In this document: positions 45,627 to 55,474 of the stretch, piece after piece | How positions within the stretch are numbered: the first letter of the stretch is position 1 | Layout: the number at the start of each line of letters is the position of its first letter | Source: Methanosarcina mazei S-6 | GTDB taxonomy: Archaea; Halobacteriota; Methanosarcinia; Methanosarcinales; Methanosarcinaceae | Assembly (NCBI RefSeq): GCF_000970205.1 | Contig: NZ_CP009512.1 | Coordinates: 1,798,001-1,862,000 of the forward strand | Length of the DNA: 64,000 nucleotides | Reading direction: 5' to 3' | Notes under the pieces: generated by a model | What the model was told of the DNA's origin: nothing | The model's database searches: none | Seen by the model: the letters and a program-made list of their open reading frames with translations, nothing else | Translations under genes and position numbers: made by a program

Positions 45627-47147
45627 TCAGCCAATGTGGATGTAGTTGTCCACAAGCTTCCTGATCTCTTCATTCTTGCCGTAGAGTTTCTCGCTCAGCT
45701 GGTAGTCGTTGTAGGATTCAAGGTTGCTGATAATTCCGTCAAGCATACCCTCGGTAAAGACATCATACTGCATGAAGATATCTTTCTGTTTCTTAAGAGC
45801 CTGGGCGGACTCGTAGCAGGAAGCAGGCAGGTGCTCAAGCTGGGCAAGCCTGTCTTTGTGCTCTTCTTTGAAGATGTTCACGTTGATGTAGAGCTTATCT
45901 GCTAGCTCAAGGGAGTTGTCCATCTGGAGCCCGTGGCGGGTACCTACACAGAGACCGGTGAGGAGGAGGTAGATGTCAGCAGAACCGTCTGCAGCACGGA
46001 ACTCATAAGTCTGTTTGTAGTAGTGTTCTTTGAGTTCTTCGCTGTAGTTCGGGTTTGCAATGGTGATCATCTTGCTGGCTTCTCCGGACCAGCCGAGAGG
46101 CACACGGATAAGTGCGGAACGGTTCCTGTCTCCCCAGCAGATGTTGGTTGGTGCTTCCTGGTGAGGCACAAGGCGCAGGTAGGATGTAGGAATTGTGTTT
46201 CCAAAAGCAGTGATTGAACCGGCAATGTCAAGGCATCCAACGATAGCTTTCTTTGCGGCATCTGTGAGCTTTCCGCCGTTTTCGACTGTTGCGGTCTTGC
46301 CGTCTTTCAGGAGCTTCATGTGGATGTGGAGCCCGCTTCCTGCCTTTCCGACAGTGATCTTGGGGGCGTAGCTGACTGAAACACCGTACTGAGCTGCAAG
46401 CATCCTGAGGATCCATTTTCCGATGAGCAGGCGGTCAGCAGCGTCTTCGAGGCTTGTTGTTTCAAACTCGATTTCATTCTGCTCATAGTAATACTTGTCA
46501 TCGGTAAAGTTTCCGACTTCGGAGTGTCCGTATTTGATTGTTCCGCCGGCTTCGGCAATTGCGAGCATGGCATCTTTCCTGAGCTGGTCGAACTTGGTGA
46601 AGGGACCTGCCTCGTGGTATCCTCTCTGGTCAATTGCAGGAAAGTCGGTGTCAATCATTTCTTTGTCGCTGATGATGTAGTATTCGAGTTCAGCCATTGC
46701 GTTTAACTCGTACCCGGTCTCTTCCTTCAGAACAGCATGAGCTTTCTTCATGATGTTTTCAGCAGAGCTTGCAAGAGGGTTTCCGTCCTTGTCGAAGTAG
46801 GAACAGAGAAGGTCAAGGGTCGGGATTTCCTCAAACGGGTTTACAAAAGCAGTGCGGTATTTCGGGACAACATAAAGGTCGCTTGAGTCGGCTTCTATGT
46901 ATTTGAAAAGGCTTGAGCCGTCCACTCTTTCTCCGGTAGAAAGCACATTGTCGAGGTGTTCCTCGTTCCTGATGATGAAGCTGAGGGCTTTGAGCCTGCC
47001 ATCTCCGCCAACGTAGCGGAAGGTCAGCATCTTAATACCGTTATCTTTGACGAATTTGATGATGTCATCTTTGGTGAATTCACTTGCTGGCTTTTTAAGG
47101 TACTGTACCAGTCTGTTTGGATTCAGTTCTACTGATGATGTTTTCAT
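45627..47147 (-). CDS. glnA: Glutamine synthetase-family protein (type I-like)
   Basis: 506 residues. Beta-grasp N-terminal domain (about 25-120, with GGDGRLKALSF and DGSSLFKYIEADSSD) and catalytic domain with MAELEYYII, HSEVGNF, NEIEF, GSGLHIHM, NRSALIRVP and EFRAADGSADIYL. These cover the metal- and glutamate-binding residues of GSI. It is longer than the canonical 440-450 residue GlnA, with an N-terminal and a C-terminal extension, so it may be a GlnA2-type paralogue. It makes glutamine from glutamate and ammonia with ATP, if active. No adenylylation site is expected in archaea. ATG 47147 follows GAAGGGA. Confidence 0.88.
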   Translation of the reverse strand: MKTSSVELNPNRLVQYLKKPASEFTKDDIIKFVKDNGIKMLTFRYVGGDGRLKALSFIIRNEEHLDNVLSTGERVDGSSLFKYIEADSSDLYVVPKYRTAFVNPFEEIPTLDLLCSYFDKDGNPLASSAENIMKKAHAVLKEETGYELNAMAELEYYIISDKEMIDTDFPAIDQRGYHEAGPFTKFDQLRKDAMLAIAEAGGTIKYGHSEVGNFTDDKYYYEQNEIEFETTSLEDAADRLLIGKWILRMLAAQYGVSVSYAPKITVGKAGSGLHIHMKLLKDGKTATVENGGKLTDAAKKAIVGCLDIAGSITAFGNTIPTSYLRLVPHQEAPTNICWGDRNRSALIRVPLGWSGEASKMITIANPNYSEELKEHYYKQTYEFRAADGSADIYLLLTGLCVGTRHGLQMDNSLELADKLYINVNIFKEEHKDRLAQLEHLPASCYESAQALKKQKDIFMQYDVFTEGMLDGIISNLESYNDYQLSEKLYGKNEEIRKLVDNYIHIG

Positions 47148-47538
47148 AAATATCCCTTCTTTATGGTTGTATATTCGAGTATCAAAGCCTCAATTCAATA
47201 CTGAATATTTCAGGCTCCAGTGTACCCACATTAATCATAAATTTGTGAATTATGGCCTGCTAGGAAGAAGATAACTTACTGCTGTCTATATAAGCTTTTC
47301 TTTCCCCCCGGTTTTTCTGAAAAGCTGCGTCCTGAAAAAAGGCATTAATAGACTGTATGTTTCCTGTTTCTCCATACATTATCTTTTTTAGAAAATTGCC
47401 TGTGCATGCATCAGACGGTCACAGCTAATACATATATTGGACGAATACATATAGACTGATTATAAAAGCTGTCGGATGAAAAAGCTATATTCAGGCCTTT
47501 AATTCATTCATGCTTATTTAGCCGGCACTGTAACGGGG
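47148..47538. promoter_or_regulatory. Divergent promoter region of glnA-like gene and fprA
   Basis: About 390 bp between divergent starts. AATACATATA occurs twice, near 47430 and 47445, closer to fprA, and may be part of its promoter. No clear NrpR-type GGTA-N6-TACC operator was found by eye. Confidence 0.35.
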
Positions 47539-48729
47539 ATGAAAAATATGAAAAATTATAATATTCCGGAAATAGCCCGGAACGTATTCTGGGTTGGGGC
47601 AAAGGACTGGAACCGCAGGATGTTTGACGCTCTGATTCCTCTGCCTCAGGGGACAAGCTATAACGCTTACCTTGTAAAAGGAGAAAAGAAAACAGCCCTC
47701 ATAGATACCGTAAACCCGGGATTTGAAGAGGAGTTCGAACAAAAAATAAACCTTGTTTCCGACCTGGAAAAGCTTGACTACCTGGTCATGAACCATGCCG
47801 AGCCTGACCATTCCAGTGCGATTCGTTATATTATGGATAAGGCTCCTGACTCCATACTTGTCGCGACTGAAAGGGGAATAAAGATGGCAGGCCTTTATCA
47901 TGAGCTTCCTGAAGATCGCATAAAGGTTGTTGCCGAAGGGGACAGCATTGACCTGGGCGGGAAGACTCTCCGCTTCATAGAAGCGCCCTGGCTCCACTGG
48001 CCGGAAACCATGTTTACATATCTGCCGGAAGAAAGAGTACTTTTCCCATGTGACTTTTTCGGAGCTCATACTGCCCAGGGAGTTTATGACGACGACCTGG
48101 AAGACCTTATCCCCCTGGCAAAACGCTATTACGGGGAAATAATGATGCCCTTCAATAAAATGGGGGCAAAGGCTCTTGAAAAAATAAAGGACCTCGAGAT
48201 TGACATTATAGCTCCAAGCCACGGGCCGATATATAAGAATCCAGAGAGGATACTTGAGCCCTACAGAAAATGGACTGCTGGAGAAACTGAAAATAAAGCC
48301 CTTGTTGTCTACATAAGCATGTGGGGCTCAACAAAAGAGATGGTAAATGCAATTGCAGAAACTCTTCTTAAAGAAGGAGTTGATGTAAGGATGTATGACC
48401 TTGCGGCCTCAGACCTGGGGGATGTTGCCAGAGAGCTTGTAGACTCAAGAGCCATTATACTGGGGACTCCTACAGTGCTTGCAGGAATGCACCCGCTTGC
48501 CCTGTACGGTGCTTACCTGGTAAAAGCGCTCAAACCTCCGGCTAAATACGGAGTTGTCCTGGGGTCATTCGGCTGGGGAGGAGGAGCATTGAGACAGGCA
48601 GGAGATATCCTGACCCCTTCGAGTATGGAAGTTGTTGGTACGCACCAGGTTAAGGGCAGGGCGAAAGAGGAAGACCTAAAGAAAATAGAAGAGATAGGCA
48701 GGCAACTTGCTCAAAAAATGAAAGCTTAA
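47539..48729 (+). CDS. fprA: FprA-type flavodiiron protein, probable F420H2 oxidase
   Basis: 396 residues. N-terminal metallo-beta-lactamase-like domain with di-iron ligands His86, Glu88, Asp90 and His91 (NHAEPDHSS), Asp in FPCDFFGAH and His in SHGPIY. The C-terminal flavodoxin domain begins ALVVYISMWGSTKEM and holds FMN-loop GTPTVLAGMHP. In methanogens this protein reduces O2 to water with F420H2 and so protects the anaerobe from oxygen; some relatives reduce NO. It is monocistronic and cytosolic. ATG 47539 follows GGGGATG; a second Met four codons in is possible. Confidence 0.95.
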   Translation: MKNMKNYNIPEIARNVFWVGAKDWNRRMFDALIPLPQGTSYNAYLVKGEKKTALIDTVNPGFEEEFEQKINLVSDLEKLDYLVMNHAEPDHSSAIRYIMDKAPDSILVATERGIKMAGLYHELPEDRIKVVAEGDSIDLGGKTLRFIEAPWLHWPETMFTYLPEERVLFPCDFFGAHTAQGVYDDDLEDLIPLAKRYYGEIMMPFNKMGAKALEKIKDLEIDIIAPSHGPIYKNPERILEPYRKWTAGETENKALVVYISMWGSTKEMVNAIAETLLKEGVDVRMYDLAASDLGDVARELVDSRAIILGTPTVLAGMHPLALYGAYLVKALKPPAKYGVVLGSFGWGGGALRQAGDILTPSSMEVVGTHQVKGRAKEEDLKKIEEIGRQLAQKMKA

Positions 48730-49024
48730 AAGTATACTTTTAAGACTGTACAGACCTGACATTCCTGCGAAACTGCATGAGAAAACAGCGCTGAGAGCTC
48801 CGGTATTACCGGGTGTCATTTTGCCTAAAAACAGCAATTTTAATTTTTCGGGAATATCTTCAAGTGTCAGTAATGTGACGTATTAAACTCGGCTCCAGAA
48901 AGCCTCCCTAAAGACACAATGCTCTCAGCCCGTGCATTTTCCTGGAATAAATTAAAAATATGTTTTTCCTCTCAAAACCAGTTCTCTAAACGTTTTTTTC
49001 TGTGATGTAAGCAGGGAGCTTATT

Positions 49025-50305
49025 ATGGAAGAAAAATCCGATTTAAAAAGAGACCTGAGTTTGGTTGAGATTACTCTAACCGGAATTGGCAATATTCTCG
49101 GAGCCGGAATTTACGTGCTTATGGGAAAAGCTGCCGGTCTTGCGGGCAATTTTGTCTGGTTCTCTTTTCTGTTTGCTGGTGTCACTGCCGCACTTTCCGC
49201 TTTCAGCTACATGGAACTATCATCCATGTATCCGCGGGCGGGAGCAGAGTATGAGTTTGTAAAAAGAGCTTTTGGAGAACGCACAGGACTTTTTGCCGGG
49301 CTCCTTGTGGTCTATTATGTGATAATCACAAGTTCTGCTGTTGCTCTCGGGTTTGGGAGGTATTTCAGCAGCCTTTTCGGAGCTAGCAGTCTGGTCGGGG
49401 TAGCTGGCCTTTTTCTTTTCCTCAGCCTTGTCATGGTCTACGGTGTCAAGGAATCTGCCCGGCTGGCTGTTTTTATCAGCCTGATAGAACTTACCGGTCT
49501 TCTGGTGATTGTTTATGCAGGGTTCCCTTATATCGGGACAGTAAATTATTTTGAGGCTCCGGACCTCGCAGGGCTGTTTGAAGCTTCTGCCCTGATTTTT
49601 TTTGCATTTCTCGGTTTTGAGGATATCGTCAGGCTGTCCCAGGAAACAAAAAATGCAGAGAAAACAACCCCAAGAGCCCTGATTATCGCGATATCAGTTA
49701 CGGTTTTCCTCTATGTCTGTGTGGCCATAGCTTCCGTAAGTGTCCTCGATTTCCGCGTGTTAGGGCTCTCGGAAGTGCCGCTTGCGGATGTCGCGGCTGT
49801 AGCTTTCGGAAATGACGCTTTTGTCCTTCTGTCCTGGATAGCTCTTTTTTCCACAATGAATACCGTACTTGTGGTCATGCTCGGAGGGTCAAGGATTGTC
49901 TACGGGATGGCAGATGCAGGATCTTTTCCCAGAGCCCTTGCACGCGTACATCCCCGCTTCAGAACCCCCTGGGCCGCAATTTTCGGAATTGCCTTTATCT
50001 CGGGTTTTTTTGTCCTTCTGGGAGACATAACAACCGTAGCAAATATTGCTAATTTTATGATCTTCATAGTCTTTTTTATGGTTAATGTCTCCCTGATAAA
50101 ACTCCGTTATGCAGAGCCGGAAAGACATCGTCCTTTCAGGGTCCCTGTCAGCATAGGGCGTTTGCCGCTCTTCCCATCACTCGGCGCATTATCTGCTGTT
50201 TTTCTTTTTTCTCAGATCAGCCTCGAGATCATGGCTTATGGTTTTTTCCTTATAGTAATAGGGTTCATAATTGTCCTGATAAGAACCCGAAAAATCCCTC
50301 CCTGA
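49025..50305 (+). CDS. APC-superfamily amino acid permease
   Basis: 426 residues with about 12 membrane helices. The first helix carries the substrate-binding GIGNILGAGIYVLMGKAAG, and PRAGAEYEFVKRAFG and ALIFFAFLGFEDIVRLSQETKNAEK-type segments (given as AFLGFEDIVRLSQE) are typical of APC permeases. It takes up amino acids or polyamines by cation symport or antiport. The PLP-dependent decarboxylase gene at 51015 downstream is a possible functional neighbour but is 700 bp away. ATG 49025 lies after AGGGAG. Confidence 0.9.
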   Translation: MEEKSDLKRDLSLVEITLTGIGNILGAGIYVLMGKAAGLAGNFVWFSFLFAGVTAALSAFSYMELSSMYPRAGAEYEFVKRAFGERTGLFAGLLVVYYVIITSSAVALGFGRYFSSLFGASSLVGVAGLFLFLSLVMVYGVKESARLAVFISLIELTGLLVIVYAGFPYIGTVNYFEAPDLAGLFEASALIFFAFLGFEDIVRLSQETKNAEKTTPRALIIAISVTVFLYVCVAIASVSVLDFRVLGLSEVPLADVAAVAFGNDAFVLLSWIALFSTMNTVLVVMLGGSRIVYGMADAGSFPRALARVHPRFRTPWAAIFGIAFISGFFVLLGDITTVANIANFMIFIVFFMVNVSLIKLRYAEPERHRPFRVPVSIGRLPLFPSLGALSAVFLFSQISLEIMAYGFFLIVIGFIIVLIRTRKIPP

Positions 50306-50348
50306 CTCTGAAGCCGGGACTATGAGGGTTCGAATTGTTAAAATATGA

Positions 50349-50430
50349 TCTTAATTTTAGTTTTTCTATTATTATCGTAATTTTAGTTTTCCCATTATTA
50401 TCGTAATTTTAATTCTCTTATTCTTAATTC
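50349..50430. repeat. Two to three degenerate 26-bp repeats in a 700-bp spacer
   Basis: The phrase TTTTAGTTTT(T/C)C(T/C)ATTATTATCG recurs twice and is followed by a shorter derivative. The rest of 50431-51014 is very AT-rich, with TATA-like sequences near 50830 and 50950 but no gene. Confidence 0.7.
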
Positions 50431-51014
50431 TGCATATTGATTCAAAATAATTCAAAAGTTTGCATGAACATCTATAAATAAAATAAATAGTAAACAGCGT
50501 TTTTTCTGGTTTTTTATTGTTTTTATGGCTTAATATTGCTCAAATATGGATTTATTCCTTTAAGCAGGCTTTATTTGCTCATTACTCTGTTAAAACCCTT
50601 TTTTACATGTTTAAACTGCAGGTCTATTTTCTCAGAAAAGATCAGCGTTTCTGAGAGGTTTTATGCCAATATATTTGCTTTAAATGCTTTTAATAGGATA
50701 ATAAAGCTTATTTGTAGCTTTAATTAATTAATAAAACTTAATTACACTTTTCTACAAAATCTGACGATTTATATTGAATATTTTTAGATTTTAGATGTTT
50801 TTGAGTCTGTATATTCAACAAGAATTAGTTTTATATACCTAAAACCCTATTTGATTCGTTTTATTTCAGGGATTATCTATATTATTTATTATAAATCCCG
50901 TAACCAGAATGAATCCGTAATATACTAAAAATTTATAAACAGAACTGCCTAAATATAAATCATAATTATTGTCAGTTTTGCTTACAAGTTAATCAGGTTA
51001 AAAAGGGAGTAGAT

Positions 51015-52187
51015 ATGAGAAAAGAGCCTTATGATTTCCCGCTGGATGATTACATCTCAAGAGAGGAATTTAATAAAATCAAAAAATTCTCGCGGGATAA
51101 AGAAACACCGTTTTTGATCGTCGACCTTCAAAAGATCGAACGAAGCTACGACGAACTTGTAGAGCATATGCCTTTTGCAAAAATACATTATGCTGTTAAG
51201 GCGAATCCTTTAGATAAGGTAGTGCTTGCCCTGAAGAGAAAAGGTTCCAATTTTGATGTGGCGACCATTTACGAGCTTGACCAGTTGATAAGGCTCGGGG
51301 TGGAACCTGAGAGGATAAGTTACGGGAATACAATAAAAAAAGAAAAAGACATAGCTTATGCCTATGATAATGGAGTAAGGCTCTTTGTTACGGATTCCGA
51401 AAGTGATTTGAAAAAATTAGCCAGAAGAGCTCCAGGTTCCAGAGTCTTTTTCAGGATTCTTACGGAAAGTGATGGTGCTGACTGGCCCCTTTCCAGAAAA
51501 TTCGGCTCCCATCCTGACCTGATATATAAATTGATTTTAAAAGCTGAAAAGCTCGGGCTTGAACCTTACGGTCTTTCCTTCCATGTAGGCTCCCAGCAGA
51601 GGGATATAGGACAGTGGGACAATGCAATTGCCAAGTGTAAATATCTCTTTGAGGCAGTAGCTGAAAAAGGAATCCATCTGAAAATGATCAACCTCGGTGG
51701 AGGCTTTCCTGCAAAATACCAGTCTCAGGCGCATGACCTTGAAACATATGCACATGAAATCCGCCGCTTTTTGCATGAAGACTTCGGGGAAGAGCTTCCT
51801 GAAATTCTTATCGAACCGGGCAGGTCTCTGGTTGCCGATGCGGGCATAATCGTAAGTGAAGTCATTATGATCGCAAAGAAGGCAAGGTTTAACCAGTACA
51901 AATGGGTTTACCTTGACATAGGAAAGTTTGGCGGCCTCATCGAAACCCTTGACGAATGCATCAAATATCCAATTTTCTGTGATAAAAAAGGATGTGCAGA
52001 AGAGGTTATACTTGCAGGCCCGACATGCGACAGCATGGATATTCTTTACGAGCACCATAAGTATTCTTTTCCCCACACCATGAGAGACGGCAACAGGGTG
52101 TATATTTTCACTACCGGAGCCTATACCCAGAGTTATAGCTCCATCTGTTTTAATGGCTTCCCGCCCCTGAAAGCCTATGTTATCTAA
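51015..52187 (+). CDS. Fold-type III PLP-dependent decarboxylase (ornithine/arginine/DAP family)
   Basis: 390 residues. PLP lysine Lys62 in HYAVKANPLDK; phosphate and substrate loops SFHVGSQQ, NLGGGFPAKY and EPGRSLVADAG; and the C-terminal active site GPTCDSMDILY with Cys typical of ornithine decarboxylases. It lacks the longer insertions of DAP decarboxylase (lysA). The most likely role is formation of putrescine or a related diamine in the cytosol, as a polyamine step. ATG 51015 follows AAAAGGGAG. A hairpin at 52259-52278 lies behind it. Confidence 0.88.
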   Translation: MRKEPYDFPLDDYISREEFNKIKKFSRDKETPFLIVDLQKIERSYDELVEHMPFAKIHYAVKANPLDKVVLALKRKGSNFDVATIYELDQLIRLGVEPERISYGNTIKKEKDIAYAYDNGVRLFVTDSESDLKKLARRAPGSRVFFRILTESDGADWPLSRKFGSHPDLIYKLILKAEKLGLEPYGLSFHVGSQQRDIGQWDNAIAKCKYLFEAVAEKGIHLKMINLGGGFPAKYQSQAHDLETYAHEIRRFLHEDFGEELPEILIEPGRSLVADAGIIVSEVIMIAKKARFNQYKWVYLDIGKFGGLIETLDECIKYPIFCDKKGCAEEVILAGPTCDSMDILYEHHKYSFPHTMRDGNRVYIFTTGAYTQSYSSICFNGFPPLKAYVI

Positions 52188-52258
52188 AGGGCATCTGCCC
52201 TTTTATTTCTATTTTGAAATAGCTATTCCTGTCTGAAATTTTTCCTTATTTTTACTAC

Positions 52259-52278
52259 TATACTTCTTTTGAAGTATA
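52259..52278. terminator. Hairpin behind the decarboxylase gene
   Basis: TATACTTC (52259-52266), loop TTTT, GAAGTATA (52271-52278), a perfect 8-bp palindrome about 70 bp after the stop. AT-rich; termination is one possible role. Confidence 0.4.
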
Positions 52279-52395
52279 TTTATGTCCTGTTAAATGTTTT
52301 AAACCGAGCAAAATATATGTTGAGATAAAATCTTTAGATGGCAAATTATTTTTTGAATCGGTTATGATATATATTTTTATGCTGTTATAGAGTAC

Positions 52396-52485
52396 GCACA
52401 GGTTGGGAGCAAACGCATTTTCTCTCAATCTTGCGGGGTTGGATCATCTTAGGGGTCTGGCTAAAAAGATCCCTATTCACTATGA
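52396..52485 (+). ncRNA. Putative small RNA, copy 1 (diverged)
   Basis: The promoter at about 52350-52374 (TTTTGAATCGG then GATATATAT) is nearly identical to those of copies 2 and 3. The RNA would begin about 25 bases after the TATA box. The first stem is GTTGGGAG with CTCTCAAT, held by G-U pairs; the linker GGGGTTGGATC is shared with the other copies; then GGATC (52441-52445) can pair with GATCC further on around a loop with TAGGGG. Ends are estimates. No open frame is supported. Confidence 0.5.
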
Positions 52486-52837
52486 ATGGCATTTATCCTC
52501 AAATAAAGAAACAAAAAACAGACATGAAATTCTTCGACAACAGGCGCAAAAAATGAAAGTCAGAAGTACTTTCATGCCAGGAAAACCAGAAAACAAAAAT
52601 CCGTATATTTTTTTCATTTTCACTTATATATCGGGCTTTTTACATTTTCGTTCTTAACTTTTTTCCTTCAACTTTTTTTAATAAAATAATAGAATATCCA
52701 TTTCATTTATTCATTTTATTTTTTTGCTATTAAATATTTTTACCGGAAATAAATTTTTGATGGGATTAAAAAAATCTATCATCATGGATATTTTTAATCG
52801 GTGATGATATATATGTCTACATGATTATAAAACGGAT

Positions 52838-52935
52838 GTAGATTGAGAGTAATAGGGTTTCCTCTCAATTTCGGGTTGGATCGCGGGTAGGGACCTCGAG
52901 AATAGGGACTCGACCCCTGCCCATCTGCTTCTAAA
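52838..52935 (+). ncRNA. Putative small RNA, copy 2
   Basis: A TATA box GATATATAT at 52806-52814 is preceded by AATCGGTGAT. Hairpin 1: ATTGAGAG (52842-52849) with CTCTCAAT (52862-52869). Linker TTCGGGTTGGATCGC. Hairpin 2: GGGTAGGG (52885-52892) with CCCTGCCC (52915-52922), and inner stem TCGAG/CTCGA, loop AATAGGGA. About 90 bases are closely similar to copy 3, with a G-U in place of a Watson-Crick pair. The 3' end, near CTTCTAAA, is an estimate. Confidence 0.65.
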
Positions 52936-53187
52936 TCAGTTATTTTCAAACTAATATTAAGCTTGATTATTACTTTTTTTATACTGTTCTGTTTTTGATA
53001 AGCTTTATGACAGCACATCATTTTAAAAATCTGTACTATTCTTTCAATTTTATATTTTATTAAGAAAAATATTTTAATATCATTGAAACTTTCAATTCTG
53101 GAAAAATCATTAAATTCAGATGAATTTTATGTTACTAACACTTTTTTGAATCGATTATGATATATATCTCGATAGCATTATGAAAAG

Positions 53188-53286
53188 TGCGTAGATTGAG
53201 AGTATAGGGTTTCCTCTCAATCTCGGGTTGGATCGCAGGTAGGGACCTCGAGAATAGGGACTCGACCCCTACCATCTACTTCTAAA
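53188..53286 (+). ncRNA. Putative small RNA, copy 3
   Basis: TATA box GATATATAT at 53159-53167, preceded by TTTTTTGAATCGATT. Hairpin 1: ATTGAGAG (53195-53202) with CTCTCAAT (53214-53221). Hairpin 2: GGTAGGG (53238-53244) with CCCTACC (53267-53273), inner stem TCGAG/CTCGA and loop AATAGGGA. The TAC stem base replaces TGC of copy 2 and restores full pairing. It ends near CTTCTAAA like copy 2. Confidence 0.65.
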
Positions 53287-54022
53287 CTGAATAAAAATTA
53301 AACCTGATCTTAATTAATCTTCAATAAATCCCTGTATATAACTGCTAATTCTCGCTCTGATATAACTACTTCTAAATTAATTTTGAGGGAAACTTTCTGT
53401 TTTTTATAATGTCTTTATTTTAAATAAACCTTATGAGCGTTCCTAAATCTCTTACTTTATTCAATCAGTCTTCCCGCCAGTTATAATTTCCTTTTCAGCT
53501 GCTTCTTTGAAATCCTGCTATGTAAAATATGAAGCCAAAAACTATCAGGGAAGTCCTGAAAAGCGTATCACGGAAAATAATCAAAAAAGGATCATAGAAG
53601 ATAATTCAAAATCAGATTATAATTCAAAACAGATAATAAAAGAAAAGTCAAAAAACGTATCATAAAAAAGTCAAAAACAGATCACAGAAGATGATTCAAT
53701 AAGCATATTACAGAATATGGTTGGAGAACGGCAAAATCTAGCTGGAGAGGTAATGACTGTTTTGCCGTTCTATCCAGATACGACTTTTCACAACTATTTT
53801 AATGTTTCTTCAGTTTATTGCCTGAATAAAGGCTTTCAACAGGCAGATACAACTAAAGTATCTATAAGTCATGGGCGCATGGGATGGGAAGAAATGTGAA
53901 AAAAAGATTACAGGCGAGCCAGAAGTTTTCCCGCCTGTTCTGAGTTATTTATTGCTTTCTCTGTAGTTATTTATTGCCTTTCTGTAATTATTGATTATTT
54001 CTGCTTGCTGTCTTCCGACAGA
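53287..54022. other. Gene-poor stretch with degenerate repeats and a 12-bp inverted repeat
   Basis: Degenerate phrases like AAAAGTCAAAAA(A)C and CAGATAAT recur between 53570 and 53710. A perfect inverted repeat AGAACGGCAAAA (53725-53736) and TTTTGCCGTTCT (53760-53771) encloses 23 bases. A 60-codon frame starts at 53717 across it but resembles nothing. Near 53910-53940 AGGCGAG...CGCCTG may help terminate vorA. Confidence 0.45.
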
Positions 54023-55474
54023 TTATACTTTTACGTTCTCTCTTGCCCATTCTGCACCGGCTTCGAGCATCTGCTGGTTAAAAGCGATAACTCTGGGTTT
54101 GCCTGCAAAGTTTTCGGCAAGAGCTCCTTTAAAGGCTTCTTCTTCAAGCCCTGTTGCGTTAAGGCCAAGCAATACGCCGAGCATGAACGAATTTGCAGCC
54201 CTTTCATCGCCCGCTTCTTTGGCTTTTTCGGTTGCAGGGACTGAAACAGCTTTTACACCTTCAGGGGTCTCGGCTTCCCCGATGGTTGAGTCATAAAGGA
54301 TAAAGCCTCCTTTTCTTACAGCTCCTTCGAACCTTTCCAGAGAGGGGCGGTTCATGGCTATAAGGATGTCAGGTGTGTAAACCGTAGGAGAGCCTATGGG
54401 CTGTCCTGAAATCATCACCGAGCAATTTGAAGTCCCTCCGCGCTGTTCCGGTCCGTAGGACGGGAACCAGGAAGCGTTGAGGTTTGCTTTAACCCCTGCC
54501 TGCGCAAGGACAATGCCCATACTCAGGACCCCCTGCCCTCCGAAACCTGCAATCTTGGTCTGGATAGGGGCAAAGTCAGCTCTGACAGGTTTTTCTCCGG
54601 CATCCGCTTCAATTCCGTAAAGCTTCTCAAGGGATTCGGTTGTGAAATCGCTGACCCCGCGGTAAAGAGGTTCGGTTGATTCGAAATCGTCCCTGAAATT
54701 CCTGAGAGGGAATTCCTTTTCCATCTCTTCGTTTATGAAACTGACAGCCTGCTCTGCGTCCATCCTGAGGTTGGTAGGGCAGGCTGCAAGGACTTCTACA
54801 AAAGCATAGCCTTTGCCATCGCGCTGGACTTCAAGCGCTTTTCTAATGGCTTTTCTTGCTTTTCTAATGTGGGAGATATCCGAGACCGAAACTCTTTCAA
54901 TAAAAACCGGAGCCTTCAGGTTGTCCAGAAGCTCGCACATATGAAGGGGATAACCTGCAAATCTGGGATCGCGGCCTTCAGGGGTTGTTGTTGTCTTTTC
55001 CCCTATCAGGGTCGTGGGAGCCATCTGTCCGCCCGTCATGCCGTAAACGGTATTGTTTACGAAAAAGACTGCAATCTTTTCTCCCCTGTTTGCTGCCTGC
55101 AAGGTCTCGTTAAGTCCGATTGAAGCAAGGTCCCCGTCACCCTGGTAGGATATAACCACAGCATTCTCTTCAGCCCTTGAGACGCCTGTACCAACTGCAG
55201 GGGCACGCCCGTGGGCTACCTGGATGTTGCCGGTATCAAAGTAATAATAAGCAAAGACCGCACAGCCCACAGGGCTTATCATAACTGTCCTGTCCTGTAT
55301 CCCGAGGTCGTCAATTGCCTCGGCAATGAGCTTATGCAAAACCCCGTGACCGCAGCCAGGGCAATAGTGGGTGGCTGTTGAGGCTGCCCCTCCTTTGCGG
55401 GGATAGTCCGAATACAGCGCATTTGGCTTCCTTATAACCTTTTCTCCGTTGATGATTTCTGCTGCCATTTTCAT
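54023..55474 (-). CDS. vorA: 2-oxoisovalerate:ferredoxin oxidoreductase, fused beta (TPP) and gamma subunits
   Basis: 483 residues. The N-terminal TPP domain carries [41 protein letters not shown] (the GDG...N TPP-Mg motif) and [18 protein letters not shown]. The gamma domain from about residue 305 has [19 protein letters not shown] and [15 protein letters not shown]. Fusion of these two subunits is known for the three-subunit methanogen VOR. With VorB and VorC it interconverts branched-chain 2-oxoacids and acyl-CoA using ferredoxin and CoA. The start ATG overlaps the vorB stop by 4 bases (ATGA), so translation is coupled. Confidence 0.88.
   Translation of the reverse strand: MKMAAEIINGEKVIRKPNALYSDYPRKGGAASTATHYCPGCGHGVLHKLIAEAIDDLGIQDRTVMISPVGCAVFAYYYFDTGNIQVAHGRAPAVGTGVSRAEENAVVISYQGDGDLASIGLNETLQAANRGEKIAVFFVNNTVYGMTGGQMAPTTLIGEKTTTTPEGRDPRFAGYPLHMCELLDNLKAPVFIERVSVSDISHIRKARKAIRKALEVQRDGKGYAFVEVLAACPTNLRMDAEQAVSFINEEMEKEFPLRNFRDDFESTEPLYRGVSDFTTESLEKLYGIEADAGEKPVRADFAPIQTKIAGFGGQGVLSMGIVLAQAGVKANLNASWFPSYGPEQRGGTSNCSVMISGQPIGSPTVYTPDILIAMNRPSLERFEGAVRKGGFILYDSTIGEAETPEGVKAVSVPATEKAKEAGDERAANSFMLGVLLGLNATGLEEEAFKGALAENFAGKPRVIAFNQQMLEAGAEWARENVKV

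Noticed and set aside
50325-50340. tRNA T-loop-like GGTTCGAATT
   Set aside because: No acceptor stem, anticodon arm or D-loop around it. No tRNA or rRNA gene was found elsewhere in the window.
53717-53899. 60-codon open frame
   Set aside because: It spans a perfect inverted repeat, has no ribosome site and no protein-like pattern; treated as non-coding.
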